Position numbers and translations under genes: made by a program | Assembly (NCBI RefSeq): GCF_014876185.1 | Contig: NZ_JADALJ010000001.1 | Span: 310,001-374,000 of the forward strand | DNA from: Rufibacter sp. LB8 | GTDB lineage: Bacteria > Bacteroidota > Bacteroidia > Cytophagales > Hymenobacteraceae | Length of the DNA stretch: 64,000 nucleotides | Reading direction: 5' to 3' | Notes under the pieces: generated by a model | Told to the model about the DNA's origin: nothing | The model's input: the letters and a program-made list of their open reading frames with translations, nothing else | The model's database searches: none | Shown here: piece by piece, positions 34,304 through 43,900 of the stretch | Layout: every line of letters begins with the position of its first letter | Numbering within the stretch: the first letter of the stretch is position 1

Positions 34304-34461
34304 AAGTGTTCGTAAAGATGGACTTCCCTGCAAAAGTACGTTTTTGTAAAAATTTTCAAATGATACACCAGCACCGGCACGGATAGAACAGACCCGCCCC
34401 CGCCAATCAAGCCCAATGAAAGGCCAATCAGCAAAGCAGCCAAGTAGCCTGCTATTTCCAC
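34297..34461 (-). pseudogene. Truncated TauE/SafE sulfite-exporter gene (N-terminal remnant)
   Basis: On the - strand, starting at a GTG at 34461, the frame reads [20 protein letters not shown] and then [15 protein letters not shown]. This is the first helix and Gly-rich turn of the TauE/SafE family (normally about 250 residues). After about 35 residues similarity stops and the frame ends at 34297, just inside the start of the MBL-rhodanese gene. I see nothing of the other helices nearby. TauE/SafE exporters are common partners of persulfide dioxygenase/rhodanese genes, so this looks like an internal deletion that left a fused promoter region. Confidence 0.7.
34331..34360 (-). promoter_or_regulatory. 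Promoter of the MBL-rhodanese gene
   Basis: On the - strand TTTG (34360-34357), an 18-nt spacer and TACTTTTG (34338-34331) match the Bacteroidota consensus, leaving a leader of about 25 nt before the ATG. It lies at the break point of the TauE/SafE remnant. Confidence 0.65.
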
Positions 34462-34518
34462 ACGTAAAAGGTAAGTCGTCCGCAGATTTGTGTCACTTTC
34501 TGGGCTTTTACTAAAGGG

Positions 34519-36720
34519 TTAGGGCCAGGTGGGCAAGGTAAGCATGAAGGTGGTGCCCTGGCCTACCTGGCTGGTGACGTGCACGTGGCCGCCCATGGCG
34601 TCTAGGTGACTTTTAACAAGGAACAAGCCAATGCCCCGGCCCTCTAACCCAACATGGAACCTTTTGTACAGCTTAAATAAGTTGCCCCGGGCCCGCTCCA
34701 CATCAAAGCCAGAGCCGTTGTCGGTAAAGGTTAGCTCAATTTCATTTTTGAGCAGGTTCAGGGAACAAGAAATGGAAATGTGCAGCGGCCGTTCTTCTGC
34801 CTTGTATTTTATGGCGTTAGACAGAAGGTTGTAAAAAATGCTGTGCAGATAGGCTTTGTTGGCTTTGACCAGCAATCCCTCTGGTATTTCCTGTTGCACC
34901 AGGCCGCCTATTTGTGCCAACGGCCCCTGAAAGGTGGGCAATACCCGTTCCAGGGCTTCTTCTATGCAAACAGGTTCCAGTTCAAGGTAGCCGTCGCTGT
35001 CGCGTATGCCCAGCAGGGTGTTCAGGTCCAGCAGCACTTCATCTAGTTTAGACACGCTCTGGCTCAGGTAGTCCATGCCTTTTGCAAAAGCGTCTGAGTT
35101 TCTGTTGGTGCTCTTCAGCAGGTTGGTGAGGCCCAGCAAATTGGCCACCGGCCCCCTTAGGTTATGCGAGATGATGTAGGTGAATTCCTGCAGGTCTCTT
35201 TTTTGGCGGTATAGGTCTTTGGCCAGTTGGGAGAGCTCCAATTCTGAGTTTTTCAGGTTGGTGACATCTGTCTGCACCGCAATGAATTGGGTAATCTCGC
35301 CCTCGTCGTTCAGAATGGGGGTGATGTCCACGGAGAGCCACACTTCTTCGCCGTTTTTCTTCACGTTCAGGATTTCAAACGTAATCAATTCGCCGCCCAG
35401 CAATTTGGGCCATACTTTTTCATAGGCAGATTTGTCGGTTTTGGCGCTGTGCAGGAACTCTGACGGGCGTTGGCCCCTGGCTTCTTCCAACGTGTACCCG
35501 TACAAGCGCTCAAATCCTTCGTTCACCCATTCAATGTGCCAGTTCTTGTCTGCCAGCACCACGCTGTTGTTGGTGCGGCTGGCTACCAGCGAAAGCTTTT
35601 CCAGTTCTTGCCGGGAGGTCACCTGCTCTGTTATATCCTCAAAGTAAACAGATAGCCCATCTGCCGAAGGGTACGCTTTTACACTTAACCACATACCCAT
35701 TTCTTTGAAAAAAGGGGTGAAATGGACTGGCGCACCCGTAGTTATGGCTTGGGTGTAGTGCTGGAAAAACTCGCCGCTTTTCTCTTCCGGGAAAATCTCC
35801 CAGATGCTTTTGCCCAGGTGCGTCGCTTTGTCCAGCCCTACCATCCGTTCGGCCTCTGAGTTGACATAGGTAATGAGCCAGTTGCGGTCCAGGGTCATGA
35901 ACGCGTCTGTCATACTCTCAAAGATGGTGTTGAGTTTCTGCGCCTGCTGCTCAATGGTCTGGTAAGACTCCACCACCTGCGTGATGTCTTTGGAGATGGT
36001 CTGCGCGCCCATGACCTCGCCGTTCACCACAATGGGGAATTTAAGGGTGTCAAAAATGCGCTGCTCGCCCTGTACCTCAATTTTAAGGTCCTTCCGGAAG
36101 GCCTTGCCCTGTAGTACCTCCTTGATAATATGCTCTACTCTGGGTCTAAGGTCTGGGGGAAAGAAGGCTGATGCGGGCTGGTGGATGGCCTCTTCCGGGG
36201 TAACGTTCCAAGCCTGGCAGAAGCCTTGGTTTACTTCTGTGATCAGGCCGTTGCGGTCCTCCAGGAACACAATGTCTGGGTTGTTCTGGAAAAGCGCCTT
36301 GTACCGCTGCTCGCGTTCAGAGAGCTGCTGGCGCGTGGTCACCAACTCAGAAATATCACGGGCCACACTGTAGATCAGGCTGTCTTCCTCGGCCCATGAC
36401 GCCGACCATAACAAGGGAATCACCCGGCCATCTTTGTGTATAAGACGGTTTTCAAAATTGCGCAGATGGGCTCCCTGCTTAATGACTTTGACGATGTCAT
36501 GGGTGAGGTTTACATCATCTGGGTGCAGGAAATCTGAGAAATGCTTGCCTATCATTTCTGCGCTGGTGTAGCCCAGCACCATCAAACTGGCCTGGCTGGC
36601 GAAGGTGTAATACCCATCCCCGTCAAACGTACAAATGAGGTCTGGGCACACTTCCCCAAACTTCTCCCATTTAATGGTGCTTGCTTTATTATGTTTTGCC
36701 GGCGGGTCCTGGTCTCTCAC
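34519..36720 (-). CDS. Multi-PAS sensor histidine kinase
   Basis: 733 residues if it starts at the GTG at 36720 (VRDQDPPAKHNKASTIKWEKF); an ATG at 36825 lies inside a palindromic repeat (MSPKTE) and upstream of the likely promoter, so it is rejected. Four PAS domains follow (starting near VCPDLICTFDGDG, NNPDIVFLEDRNG, SMTDAFMTLDRNW and TNNSVVLADKNW). The kinase core has H-box FTYIISHNLRGPVANLLGL, N-box IFYNLLSNAIKYKA and G-box GRGIGLFLVKSHL. No transmembrane helix, so it is a cytoplasmic sensor. No regulator is adjacent. Confidence 0.88.
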   Translation of the reverse strand: MRDQDPPAKHNKASTIKWEKFGEVCPDLICTFDGDGYYTFASQASLMVLGYTSAEMIGKHFSDFLHPDDVNLTHDIVKVIKQGAHLRNFENRLIHKDGRVIPLLWSASWAEEDSLIYSVARDISELVTTRQQLSEREQRYKALFQNNPDIVFLEDRNGLITEVNQGFCQAWNVTPEEAIHQPASAFFPPDLRPRVEHIIKEVLQGKAFRKDLKIEVQGEQRIFDTLKFPIVVNGEVMGAQTISKDITQVVESYQTIEQQAQKLNTIFESMTDAFMTLDRNWLITYVNSEAERMVGLDKATHLGKSIWEIFPEEKSGEFFQHYTQAITTGAPVHFTPFFKEMGMWLSVKAYPSADGLSVYFEDITEQVTSRQELEKLSLVASRTNNSVVLADKNWHIEWVNEGFERLYGYTLEEARGQRPSEFLHSAKTDKSAYEKVWPKLLGGELITFEILNVKKNGEEVWLSVDITPILNDEGEITQFIAVQTDVTNLKNSELELSQLAKDLYRQKRDLQEFTYIISHNLRGPVANLLGLTNLLKSTNRNSDAFAKGMDYLSQSVSKLDEVLLDLNTLLGIRDSDGYLELEPVCIEEALERVLPTFQGPLAQIGGLVQQEIPEGLLVKANKAYLHSIFYNLLSNAIKYKAEERPLHISISCSLNLLKNEIELTFTDNGSGFDVERARGNLFKLYKRFHVGLEGRGIGLFLVKSHLDAMGGHVHVTSQVGQGTTFMLTLPTWP

Positions 36721-36738
36721 TGGAATGGTTTTTACAAC

Positions 36739-36771
36739 GAAAGATAGCAAATAATGTGCGGGGCGGCCAAA
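36739..36771 (-). promoter_or_regulatory. Promoter of the multi-PAS kinase gene
   Basis: - strand TTTG (36771-36768), 21-nt spacer, TATCTTTC (36746-36739), close to TAnnTTTG. It supports the GTG start at 36720. Confidence 0.5.
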
Positions 36772-36806
36772 ACGGCCTGGGTAGAATCGCGGGAATGGAC
36801 CATGAT

Positions 36807-36852
36807 TTTCTGTTTTAGGGCTCATTTCCAGAAATGAGCCCTAAAACAGAAA
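36807..36852. repeat. Dispersed palindromic repeat, copy 16 (compensated A:T variant)
   Basis: TTTCTGTTTTAGGGCTC... / ...GAGCCCTAAAACAGAAA. Two positions differ from consensus in the left arm and both partner positions have changed to match. Confidence 0.93.
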
Positions 36853-37188
36853 GTTGTCAGAAGTTTTTACGCACGGGAGAAGTAACCGGCGCCTCATGGA
36901 AAACTAGGTTTTAGACGCTACATTTTTGCCTGTGGCACTACCATCCCAAATTCTTATTCGTAAGTTTGTTTCACTGCCCCTTCATAAGAGCATGTTTAAA
37001 TTTGTCTTTCGCACTGCAAACAGGCATCGCAAGAACCTGACTTTACCTTTTTATCGCACCATAGCGCTGCTATGCTGCTCAAAAAACGCTTCGTCAGAAC
37101 CTTCCGCTCCCTGTTTTCGCTTGCAAAATCAAAATTTAAACAAGCTCTAACAGGAAGAAGCGGTTTTACTTTAAGATATCAAGATTCA

Positions 37189-38109
37189 ATGGCGACAGGT
37201 TTACTTGCCTTATTAGATGATGTGGCGGCACTGGTGAAAGTGAGCGCGGCCAGTTTAGATGACGTACCAGCCCAGGTGGCCAAGACCACCGGAAAAGTGT
37301 CTGGTATTGTGATAGATGACACTGCCGTGACGCCCAAATACGTGGTGGGCCTGGACCCGGCCAGGGAATTATCCATCATCTTCCAGATTGCCAAGCGGTC
37401 TTTGATTAACAAAGTGCTCTTGCTGAGCCCGGCGGCCTTAATTCTGGGGTTCTTCGCGCCGTGGGCCATTCCGCCTATACTAATGTTGGGCGGGGCGTAT
37501 CTGTGCTTTGAAGGGTATGAAAAAGTGCATTCCATGTTTGCCCCGCACCATGACCCGGCCGGCGAAACCCAAAACCTGGAAGTCATTACCCCCGAGGAAC
37601 TGGAGAAGGAAAGAATTTCTGGCGCCATCAGGACAGACCTGATCCTGTCTGCCGAGATTGTGGCCATCACCTACGCCACCGTGGCCGAAACCAACTTGCT
37701 GAACCAGATTGTGGTCATGTTTGCCGTGGCTATTTTCATTACCGTGGCGGTGTACGGCTTTGTGGGCCTCATTGTAAAAGCAGATGACGTGGGCGTGCAC
37801 CTGGCCAAGAAGAACAGCCCGGCTCTACAGCGGTTTGGGCGGGGCATTGTTAACTTCATGCCGCATTTTCTCAAAATTCTGGGCTACGTGGGCACGGCGG
37901 CCATGCTGTGGGTGGGCGCAGAGATCATTGCACACGGCATTCCGTTTACCAGTCACCTGTTGCATGACATAGAACTCGCTTTGGCCCACATTCCGGCCCT
38001 GGCTTGGTTCGCGAAAGCGTTTGCCTGCTTTTTGGGCGGCCTGGTAATTGGCTTTTTTATTGAGAAACTGGTGGTGCTGGCCAAGAAGCTGTTCAAGAAA
38101 AAGGCCTAA
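37189..38109 (+). CDS. DUF808 family (YedI-like) inner-membrane protein
   Basis: 306 residues from ATG 37189 (MATGLLALLDDVAALVKVSA), the standard family start. The conserved DDVAALVKVSAASLDDVPAQVAKTTGKVSGIVIDD region is followed by hydrophobic helices (LINKVLLLSPAALILGFF, LNQIVVMFAVAIFITVAVYGFVGLIV, FLGGLVIGFFIEKLVVLAKKLF). About five to six transmembrane helices are expected. Function is unknown; members are sometimes called ABC-transporter-like or membrane proteins without experimental backing. Confidence 0.88.
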   Translation: MATGLLALLDDVAALVKVSAASLDDVPAQVAKTTGKVSGIVIDDTAVTPKYVVGLDPARELSIIFQIAKRSLINKVLLLSPAALILGFFAPWAIPPILMLGGAYLCFEGYEKVHSMFAPHHDPAGETQNLEVITPEELEKERISGAIRTDLILSAEIVAITYATVAETNLLNQIVVMFAVAIFITVAVYGFVGLIVKADDVGVHLAKKNSPALQRFGRGIVNFMPHFLKILGYVGTAAMLWVGAEIIAHGIPFTSHLLHDIELALAHIPALAWFAKAFACFLGGLVIGFFIEKLVVLAKKLFKKKA

Positions 38110-38127
38110 GGAAACCCGGAGTTTTAC

Positions 38128-38847
38128 TTATGAATTTGGTGAAAGCTGAAGCTGGGTCTTCAGCTTTTCCATTTCTGCGCTGGTGAGGTGTCGCCACGTG
38201 CCCGGCTTTAAATCTCCCAGTTCCACAGAAACCACCCGCACCCGCACCAGTCGTTCCACCGCGTACCCCAGTTTATAGCACATGCGCCTGATCTGGCGGT
38301 TAAGGCCCTGCGTTAAAATAATGGCAAACGTGACCTCATCTACCTGCGTCACCTGGGCCGGGCGCGTGATTTTGCCCATAATGATGACGCCGGCGGCCAT
38401 GGCAGCCAACATTTCTGCGGTGAGCGGTTTGTCTACGGTAACACGGTATTCTTTCTCCTGATGGGTTTCTGCGGGATTTATCTGGTTGTAAAAATGGCCG
38501 TCATTGGTAAGCAGCAACAAACCTTCAGATTCTTTGTCTAGCCGGCCGACCGGGAACACGCGGTGGGGGAGGTGGAGCGCTTCTGCCAGGTTGTTTTCTA
38601 TACCTTGGTTGAGGGTGGACTCCACGCCGCGTGGTTTATAATAAGCCAGGTACAGGAATTCCGTAGTGGTTTTAATCACCTTTCCGTCCAGGGTCACCTC
38701 ATCTGCGGGCAGTAGTTTCTGAGTTAGTTGTCCTTTCTGCCCGTTCACTAGCACCCGCCCGCTTAAAATGTGGGCCACCGCATCTTTGTTAGACAGGCCG
38801 GCTTTCTGCACCACAAAATACTGAAGCGAAGTCGTGAGGGTTTTCAT
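38128..38847 (-). CDS. Pseudouridine synthase, RsuA/RluF type
   Basis: 239 residues from ATG 38847 (MKTLTTSLQYFVVQKAGLSN). An S4 RNA-binding domain (about 10-65) is followed by the RsuA/RluB/E/F catalytic domain with VGRLDKESEGLLLLTNDG, where the Asp in GRLD is the catalytic residue, plus YRVTVDKPLT and LTQGLNRQIRRMCYKLGYAVERLVRVRV. The LTQGLNRQIRRMC motif favours the RluF/RluE side of the family (23S rRNA), but RsuA-like specificity cannot be excluded. Confidence 0.9.
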   Translation of the reverse strand: MKTLTTSLQYFVVQKAGLSNKDAVAHILSGRVLVNGQKGQLTQKLLPADEVTLDGKVIKTTTEFLYLAYYKPRGVESTLNQGIENNLAEALHLPHRVFPVGRLDKESEGLLLLTNDGHFYNQINPAETHQEKEYRVTVDKPLTAEMLAAMAAGVIIMGKITRPAQVTQVDEVTFAIILTQGLNRQIRRMCYKLGYAVERLVRVRVVSVELGDLKPGTWRHLTSAEMEKLKTQLQLSPNS

Positions 38848-38871
38848 AGAAGGGCCGGTAATTTTCCTGGG

Positions 38872-38905
38872 CAAAGATACGTCATTGAAGTGGCAAGCTT
38901 CCAAA
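38872..38905 (-). promoter_or_regulatory. Promoter of the pseudouridine synthase gene
   Basis: - strand TTTG (38905-38902), 22-nt spacer, TATCTTTG (38879-38872). Leader to the ATG at 38847 is about 20 nt. Confidence 0.6.
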
Positions 38906-38934
38906 AACAGCGGGGGTTCATCAACCAGACAGAC

Positions 38935-38980
38935 TTTCCGTTTTTGGCCTCATTTCCGGAAACGGAGCCGAAAACGGAAA
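38935..38980. repeat. Dispersed palindromic repeat, copy 17
   Basis: TTTCCGTTTTTGGCCTCATTTC / GAAACGGAGCCGAAAACGGAAA between divergent genes; both arms carry several differences from consensus. Confidence 0.9.
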
Positions 38981-39063
38981 TGTAGGAAAAGAATAATAGC
39001 CTTAATAGAAAACCAACTAAGGAGAACGAAGCAAAAAAGCTGCTATCAAAAAAATGATGAATT

Positions 39064-39096
39064 TTTGCAAGAAAATGCCAAAAATGTATATACTTG
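39064..39096 (+). promoter_or_regulatory. Possible promoter of the MATE gene
   Basis: TTTG (39064-39067), 21-nt spacer, TATACTTG (39089-39096; one mismatch to TAnnTTTG). It would give a leader of about 135 nt. Confidence 0.45.
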
Positions 39097-39237
39097 CAGC
39101 TCCGTAAGACGATTTTGTCCATGATTGTTGCAGCTGCCCGCCTCAGATAAAAAGGGCACCATTCCTTTCTTCTTAGTTCTACCAGACGCTCGCCCTGAGC
39201 CGTTTCTGGTTTCTGTCTGACTTATTTTCTTTCTATC

Positions 39238-40662
39238 ATGGTCCAATTATCTTCTTCCCCAGGAAGAGTATCTTCTATATTTTCCCTTATCAAACAGGCC
39301 TTGCGCGGCGAAGAACTGGATTTTACCACGGGCAGCATCAGGCGGTCTGTCATTCTGCTGGCCATTCCCATGATGTTGGAAATGATCATGGAATCGGTGT
39401 TCGCACTGGTGGACCTGTATTTTGTGGGCCATTTGCACAACAGTTCCTACGCCATTCAAACGGTGGGGCTTACTGAGTCGGTGCTTACGGTGATTTACTC
39501 CCTGGCCATTGGCATCAGCATGGCCGCTACGGCCGTGGTTTCGCGGCGCATAGGCGAGAAAAACCCTGAAGCAGCCACCAAAGCGGGTATGCAGGCCATC
39601 TTGATTGCCGGAGCCGTGACGTTGGTGTTGAGCGTTTTAGGCGTGGTGTTCGCCACTGAGATTCTGCTCTTGATGGGCGCCTCGGCGGCCTCTGCCCAGA
39701 TGGGCTCACCGTTCATGCAGCTCATGATGGGCAGCAGTTTGTTTATCATGCTCCTGTTCCTGATCAATGGTATTTTCAGGGGGGCGGGCAACGCGGCCAT
39801 CGCTATGAAAAGTCTTTGGGTGGCCAACGTAGCCAACATCATTCTGTGCCCTATTTTTATCAATGGTTGGGGTCCGGTGCCGGCCTTTGGGTTAACGGGC
39901 GCTGCCATGGCCACTACTTTGGGCCGGGGCCTGGGCGTGGCCTACCAAATCTACCACCTTGCCAAGGGGAACAGTTCACTGCAAGTCAGGCTCCAACATT
40001 TCTTACCAGATTTTACCCAAATGAAAGCGCTGGCCCAAATTGCGGCCCCGGCGGTGTTGCAGTTTGTGATTGCCTCCTGCAGTTGGATTTTCCTGGCGAA
40101 GCTGGTGGCCACCACCGGCGGAGACCATGGCTCGGCGGGTTACCAGACGGCGCTGCGGTTATTGATGTTTTTCATTTTACCGGCCTGGGGTTTGAGCAAC
40201 GCGGCGGCCACGCTGGTGGGCCAGAACCTGGGTGCCCAGAAGCTGGACCGCGCCGAGCAGGCCGTCCGGAAAACCGCCAAGTACAACGTTATTTTCATGG
40301 CTTTGGTCACGGTGATTAGTCTGGCAGGCGCTGAGTTCCTGGCTTCGTTTTTTACCAATGACCCGCAGGTGCAGGAAGTGGCGGTGCTGGCTATCAGGGT
40401 GATGAGTGTGGACTACGTGTTCTACGGCATTGGCATGGTATTAATCAATGCGTTCAACGGGGCAGGCGACACCTGGACGCCCACCTGGGTTAATTTAGGC
40501 GGCTTTTGGCTGTTTCAGATTCCGTTGGCGTATGTGCTGGCTACTACTTTTGCCTTGGGTCCGCTGGGCGTATTCATTGCCATTCCGGTGGCAGAAACGG
40601 CTATTACACTGGTTAGCATTGTATTGTTTAAACGCGGCAAGTGGAAAACTAAGCAAGTATAA
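39238..40662 (+). CDS. MATE-family efflux transporter
   Basis: 474 residues with 12 predicted hydrophobic segments, the normal size for a MATE exporter. Family stretches include SVILLAIPMMLEMIMESVFALVDLYFVGHL, GNAAIAMKSLWVANVANIILCPIFINGWGP, and in the second half APAVLQFVIASCSWIFLAKLV and FYGIGMVLINAFNGAGDTWTPTWVNL. It would use a Na+ or H+ gradient to export drugs or metabolites from the cytoplasm. No regulator adjacent. A terminator follows. Confidence 0.92.
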   Translation: MVQLSSSPGRVSSIFSLIKQALRGEELDFTTGSIRRSVILLAIPMMLEMIMESVFALVDLYFVGHLHNSSYAIQTVGLTESVLTVIYSLAIGISMAATAVVSRRIGEKNPEAATKAGMQAILIAGAVTLVLSVLGVVFATEILLLMGASAASAQMGSPFMQLMMGSSLFIMLLFLINGIFRGAGNAAIAMKSLWVANVANIILCPIFINGWGPVPAFGLTGAAMATTLGRGLGVAYQIYHLAKGNSSLQVRLQHFLPDFTQMKALAQIAAPAVLQFVIASCSWIFLAKLVATTGGDHGSAGYQTALRLLMFFILPAWGLSNAAATLVGQNLGAQKLDRAEQAVRKTAKYNVIFMALVTVISLAGAEFLASFFTNDPQVQEVAVLAIRVMSVDYVFYGIGMVLINAFNGAGDTWTPTWVNLGGFWLFQIPLAYVLATTFALGPLGVFIAIPVAETAITLVSIVLFKRGKWKTKQV

Positions 40663-40685
40663 CATCCCTTTATATTATTCGGAGG

Positions 40686-40720
40686 AAAGCCCTTGTGTTC
40701 TTGCATAGGGGCTTTTCTTT
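40686..40720 (+). terminator. Intrinsic terminator after the MATE gene
   Basis: AAAGCCC (40686-40692) and GGGCTTT (40709-40715) pair, with further pairing toward the loop, and are followed by TTTCTTT. Confidence 0.75.
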
Positions 40721-40751
40721 TGCCATTCAGCCACAATTTTCTTTAAACCAG

Positions 40752-40797
40752 TTTCCGTTTTCGGGCTCATTTCCAGAAACGAGCCCGAAAACGGAAA
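40752..40797. repeat. Dispersed palindromic repeat, copy 18
   Basis: TTTCCGTTTTCGGGCTC... / ...GAGCCCGAAAACGGAAA, perfect in the arms, between two + strand genes. Confidence 0.93.
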
Positions 40798-40987
40798 GCT
40801 GTATTCCCTGGCCCGCCGTCTTTAAAAAATAATAAAATTTAATGTGGCTAGAAAGGTGTACCTTACATCAAACTGGTAATCTGACAATTACATACTTGGC
40901 GAGAATACTTTCCCCTGGCGCTTTTATAAGCCTTAAGCCGAGATGCCTCTTTCATTTCCCCACAGTTTTGCCATTAACCCTACGCCC

Positions 40988-43900
40988 ATGAAAGAGAGTG
41001 AAAAAAGATACCGTCGGCTGATTGAAGCAAGCCTTGACTTGTTGGTGACCGTGAACCAGGAAGGCATTATTATTGACGCCAATGAAGCCACCACCACCTT
41101 TACCGGGGTGGAGCATAGCCAACTGCTGGGGGCAGATTTCTTTCCGTTTTTCTCTAACCCAGAGGCCGCGCGCCTCGTGTTCAAAGAAGTTATGGCGCAA
41201 GGCGCAGTGGTAGATGTGCCTTTGAGCATTAAGCATGTGAACGGTTCTCTTATTGATATCTCTTTTGTGGGTTCAGTCTATCAAGATGAGCAGGGGACCA
41301 CGTTGGGCGCCGTGATTGTGGGCCGCGAAACCGGGGACCGCAACTGGGCCACTGAGCTGGGCATTGCCAACAAAGAACTGGCCTTTCAGCACAATGAAAA
41401 AGAAAAACGCGCCGATGAACTTAGTATCGCCAATGAGGAATTAGCCTTCCAGAACGATGAAAAAGGAAAACGCGCCGCCGAGCTGAGCATTGCCAATGAT
41501 GAGTTAGCCTTCCAGAATGACGAGAAGGAGAAGCGTGCCCAGGAATTGAGCGTGGCCAACAAAGAACTCGCGTTCCAGAACGACGAAAAAGAAAAACGGG
41601 CCGCCGAACTCAGCATTGCCAACATTGAACTGGCGTTCCAGAACGATGAAAAAGAAAAGCGGGCGCAGGAATTGAGCGTTGCAAATACCGAGTTGGCGTT
41701 CCAAAACGACGAGAAAGAAAAGCGCGCCGCGGAATTAAGTATTGCCAACATTGAACTGGCGTTCCAGAACGATGAAAAAGAGAAACGTGCCGCGGAGTTA
41801 AGCGTCGCCAACAAAGAATTAGCGTTCCAGAACGATGAGAAAGAGAAACGCGCGCAGGAACTGAGCATCGCCAATACGGAACTCGCGTTCCAGAACGACG
41901 AGAAAGAAAAACGCGCCCAGGAACTGAGCATCGCCAACAAAGAATTGGCGTTCCAGAACGATGAGAAAGAGAAGCGGGCCCAGGAACTGAGCATCGCTAA
42001 CAAAGAGCTGGCGTTTCAGAACGATGAAAAAGAAAAACGGGCCGCAGAATTAAGCATCGCCAACATTGAACTCGCGTTCCAGAACGAGGAAAAAGAAAAA
42101 CGCGCCGCGGAGCTAGTCATTGCAAACAAAGAACTGGCTTTCCAGAATGACGAAAAAGTAAAGCGCGCCGCCGAACTCAGGGTGGCCAATTATGCCCGTG
42201 GGTTGATTGAGGCCAGTTTGGACCCGTTGGTGACCATCAGCCCCGAGGGCAAAATCACTGACATGAACCAGGCCACCGTGAAAGTCACCGGCTGGGACCG
42301 CGAACAGTTGATAGACTCAGACTTCTTCACCTATTTCACGGAGCCCCAAATGGCGCGGGAAGTGTACCAGGAAGTATTCGCCAAGGGCGCCGTGGCAGAT
42401 TCGCCGCTCACGCTCAAGCACAAAGACGGCAAACTCACCGACGTGCTCTTCAACGGTTCTGTCTACCGCAATGACAAAGGCAAGGTGTTGGGTGTGGTGG
42501 TGGTGGCGCGTGACGTAACCGACCAGAAACGCATTGCCACTGAACTGATTGAAGCCAAAGTCGCCGCAGAATCAGCCACCGAACAAGCTGAGATGGCGCA
42601 GGCCAAAGCCGAACTGGCCACCCAAATTGCCGAAGACGCTGTGAAAGCCAAGCAGCAGTTTTTGAGCAACATGAGCCACGAAATAAGAACGCCCATGAAC
42701 GCCATCATCGGGTTTACCAAAGTGGTGCTCAAAACCGAACTCACCGAGAAACAGCGCGAATATCTGAACGCCATCAAACTCAGCGGCGACGCCCTGATTG
42801 TTTTAATCAATGACATTCTGGACTTGGCCAAGGTAGATGCCGGCAAGATGACGTTTGAGCAGATACCGTTTAAGCTTTCGGCCTCTATTTTTGCCATGGT
42901 GCATCTGTTTGAGACCAAGATTCAGGAACGAAACCTGGAGTTGGTCATGGAATATGACCCCAAGATTCCGGAAGTGTTGGTGGGCGACCCCGTGCGGCTG
43001 CACCAGATTATTCTCAATTTGGTGAGCAACGCCGTGAAATTCACCACGCAAGGCACCATTACCGTGGGCGTACGCCTGCTGGTGCAAGACGAGCAAAAAG
43101 TGATTCTGGAATTCGCCGTCACAGACACCGGCATTGGTATTTCAGAGAAAAAACTGAGCACCGTGTTTGATAATTTCCAGCAGGCTACCAGTGACACGTC
43201 AAGGTTGTACGGCGGCACCGGCCTGGGTTTGGCCATTGTGAAAAACCTGGTGGAACCGCAGGGCGGCACCATTTCCGTGAAAAGCAAGCAAGGCGTTGGC
43301 TCTACGTTCAGTTTCATTCTGAGCTTCAACAAAACAGAAGAAAAAGCCGCCGCCGACCTTGGCCTGCACATTGAACTGGAAGCCGGTCTGAAAGACGTGA
43401 AAATTCTGGTGGTGGAGGACATTGCCTTGAACCAGTTGTTGATGAAGACTTTGCTGGAGGACTTCGGGTTTGAGATGGAAGTGGCCAACAACGGCGAGAT
43501 TGCCATTGAGAAACTGAAGACCAACACCTATGACGTGGTTTTGATGGACCTGCAGATGCCCGTGATGAACGGGTTTGAAGCCACTACCTACATCAGGAAC
43601 AAGCTCAAACTCAAAGTGCCCATCATTGCCCTCACCGCCGACGTGACCACCGTGGACGTGGAGAAATGCAAGGCTGTGGGCATGAATGACTACATCTCCA
43701 AACCCGTTGATGACAAGTTGCTTTACGCCAAAATTGTGAAGTACCTTAAAAACCCAGACTTGGCCAAAAACCTGGAACTACCGGAGCCTGAAGATTTGCA
43801 GAACCAGCCGCTGCGCTGCGTGAACTTTGAATACCTCAAGCGTATCACCAAAAACAAAGACCGCATGGTGGAGATGATTCAGCTGTACCTGCAGGAGATT

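Larger units (their letters stand above)
36721..37188. other. Divergent intergenic region, about 470 nt
   Basis: Holds the promoter of the multi-PAS kinase, palindrome copy 16 and the leader of the DUF808 gene. The DUF808 frame stays open upstream to an ATG at 37072, but the 39 extra residues (basic, Lys/Arg/Phe-rich) do not resemble the family. Confidence 0.55.
38848..39237. other. Divergent intergenic region, about 390 nt
   Basis: Contains the promoter of the pseudouridine synthase (38872-38905), palindrome copy 17 and a likely promoter for the MATE gene (39064-39096). No gene is supported. Confidence 0.55.
40663..40987. other. Intergenic region between MATE and hybrid kinase
   Basis: Contains a terminator (40686-40720) and palindrome copy 18, then about 190 nt of AT-rich leader. 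The hybrid kinase frame has an upstream ATG at 40943. Confidence 0.55.

Noticed and set aside
41386-42003. 205-codon frame antisense to the hybrid kinase repeats
   Set aside because: It is the mirror reading of the 63-nt repeats (LLAMLSSWARFSFSSFWNAN repeated); its periodicity follows from the sense-strand repeat.
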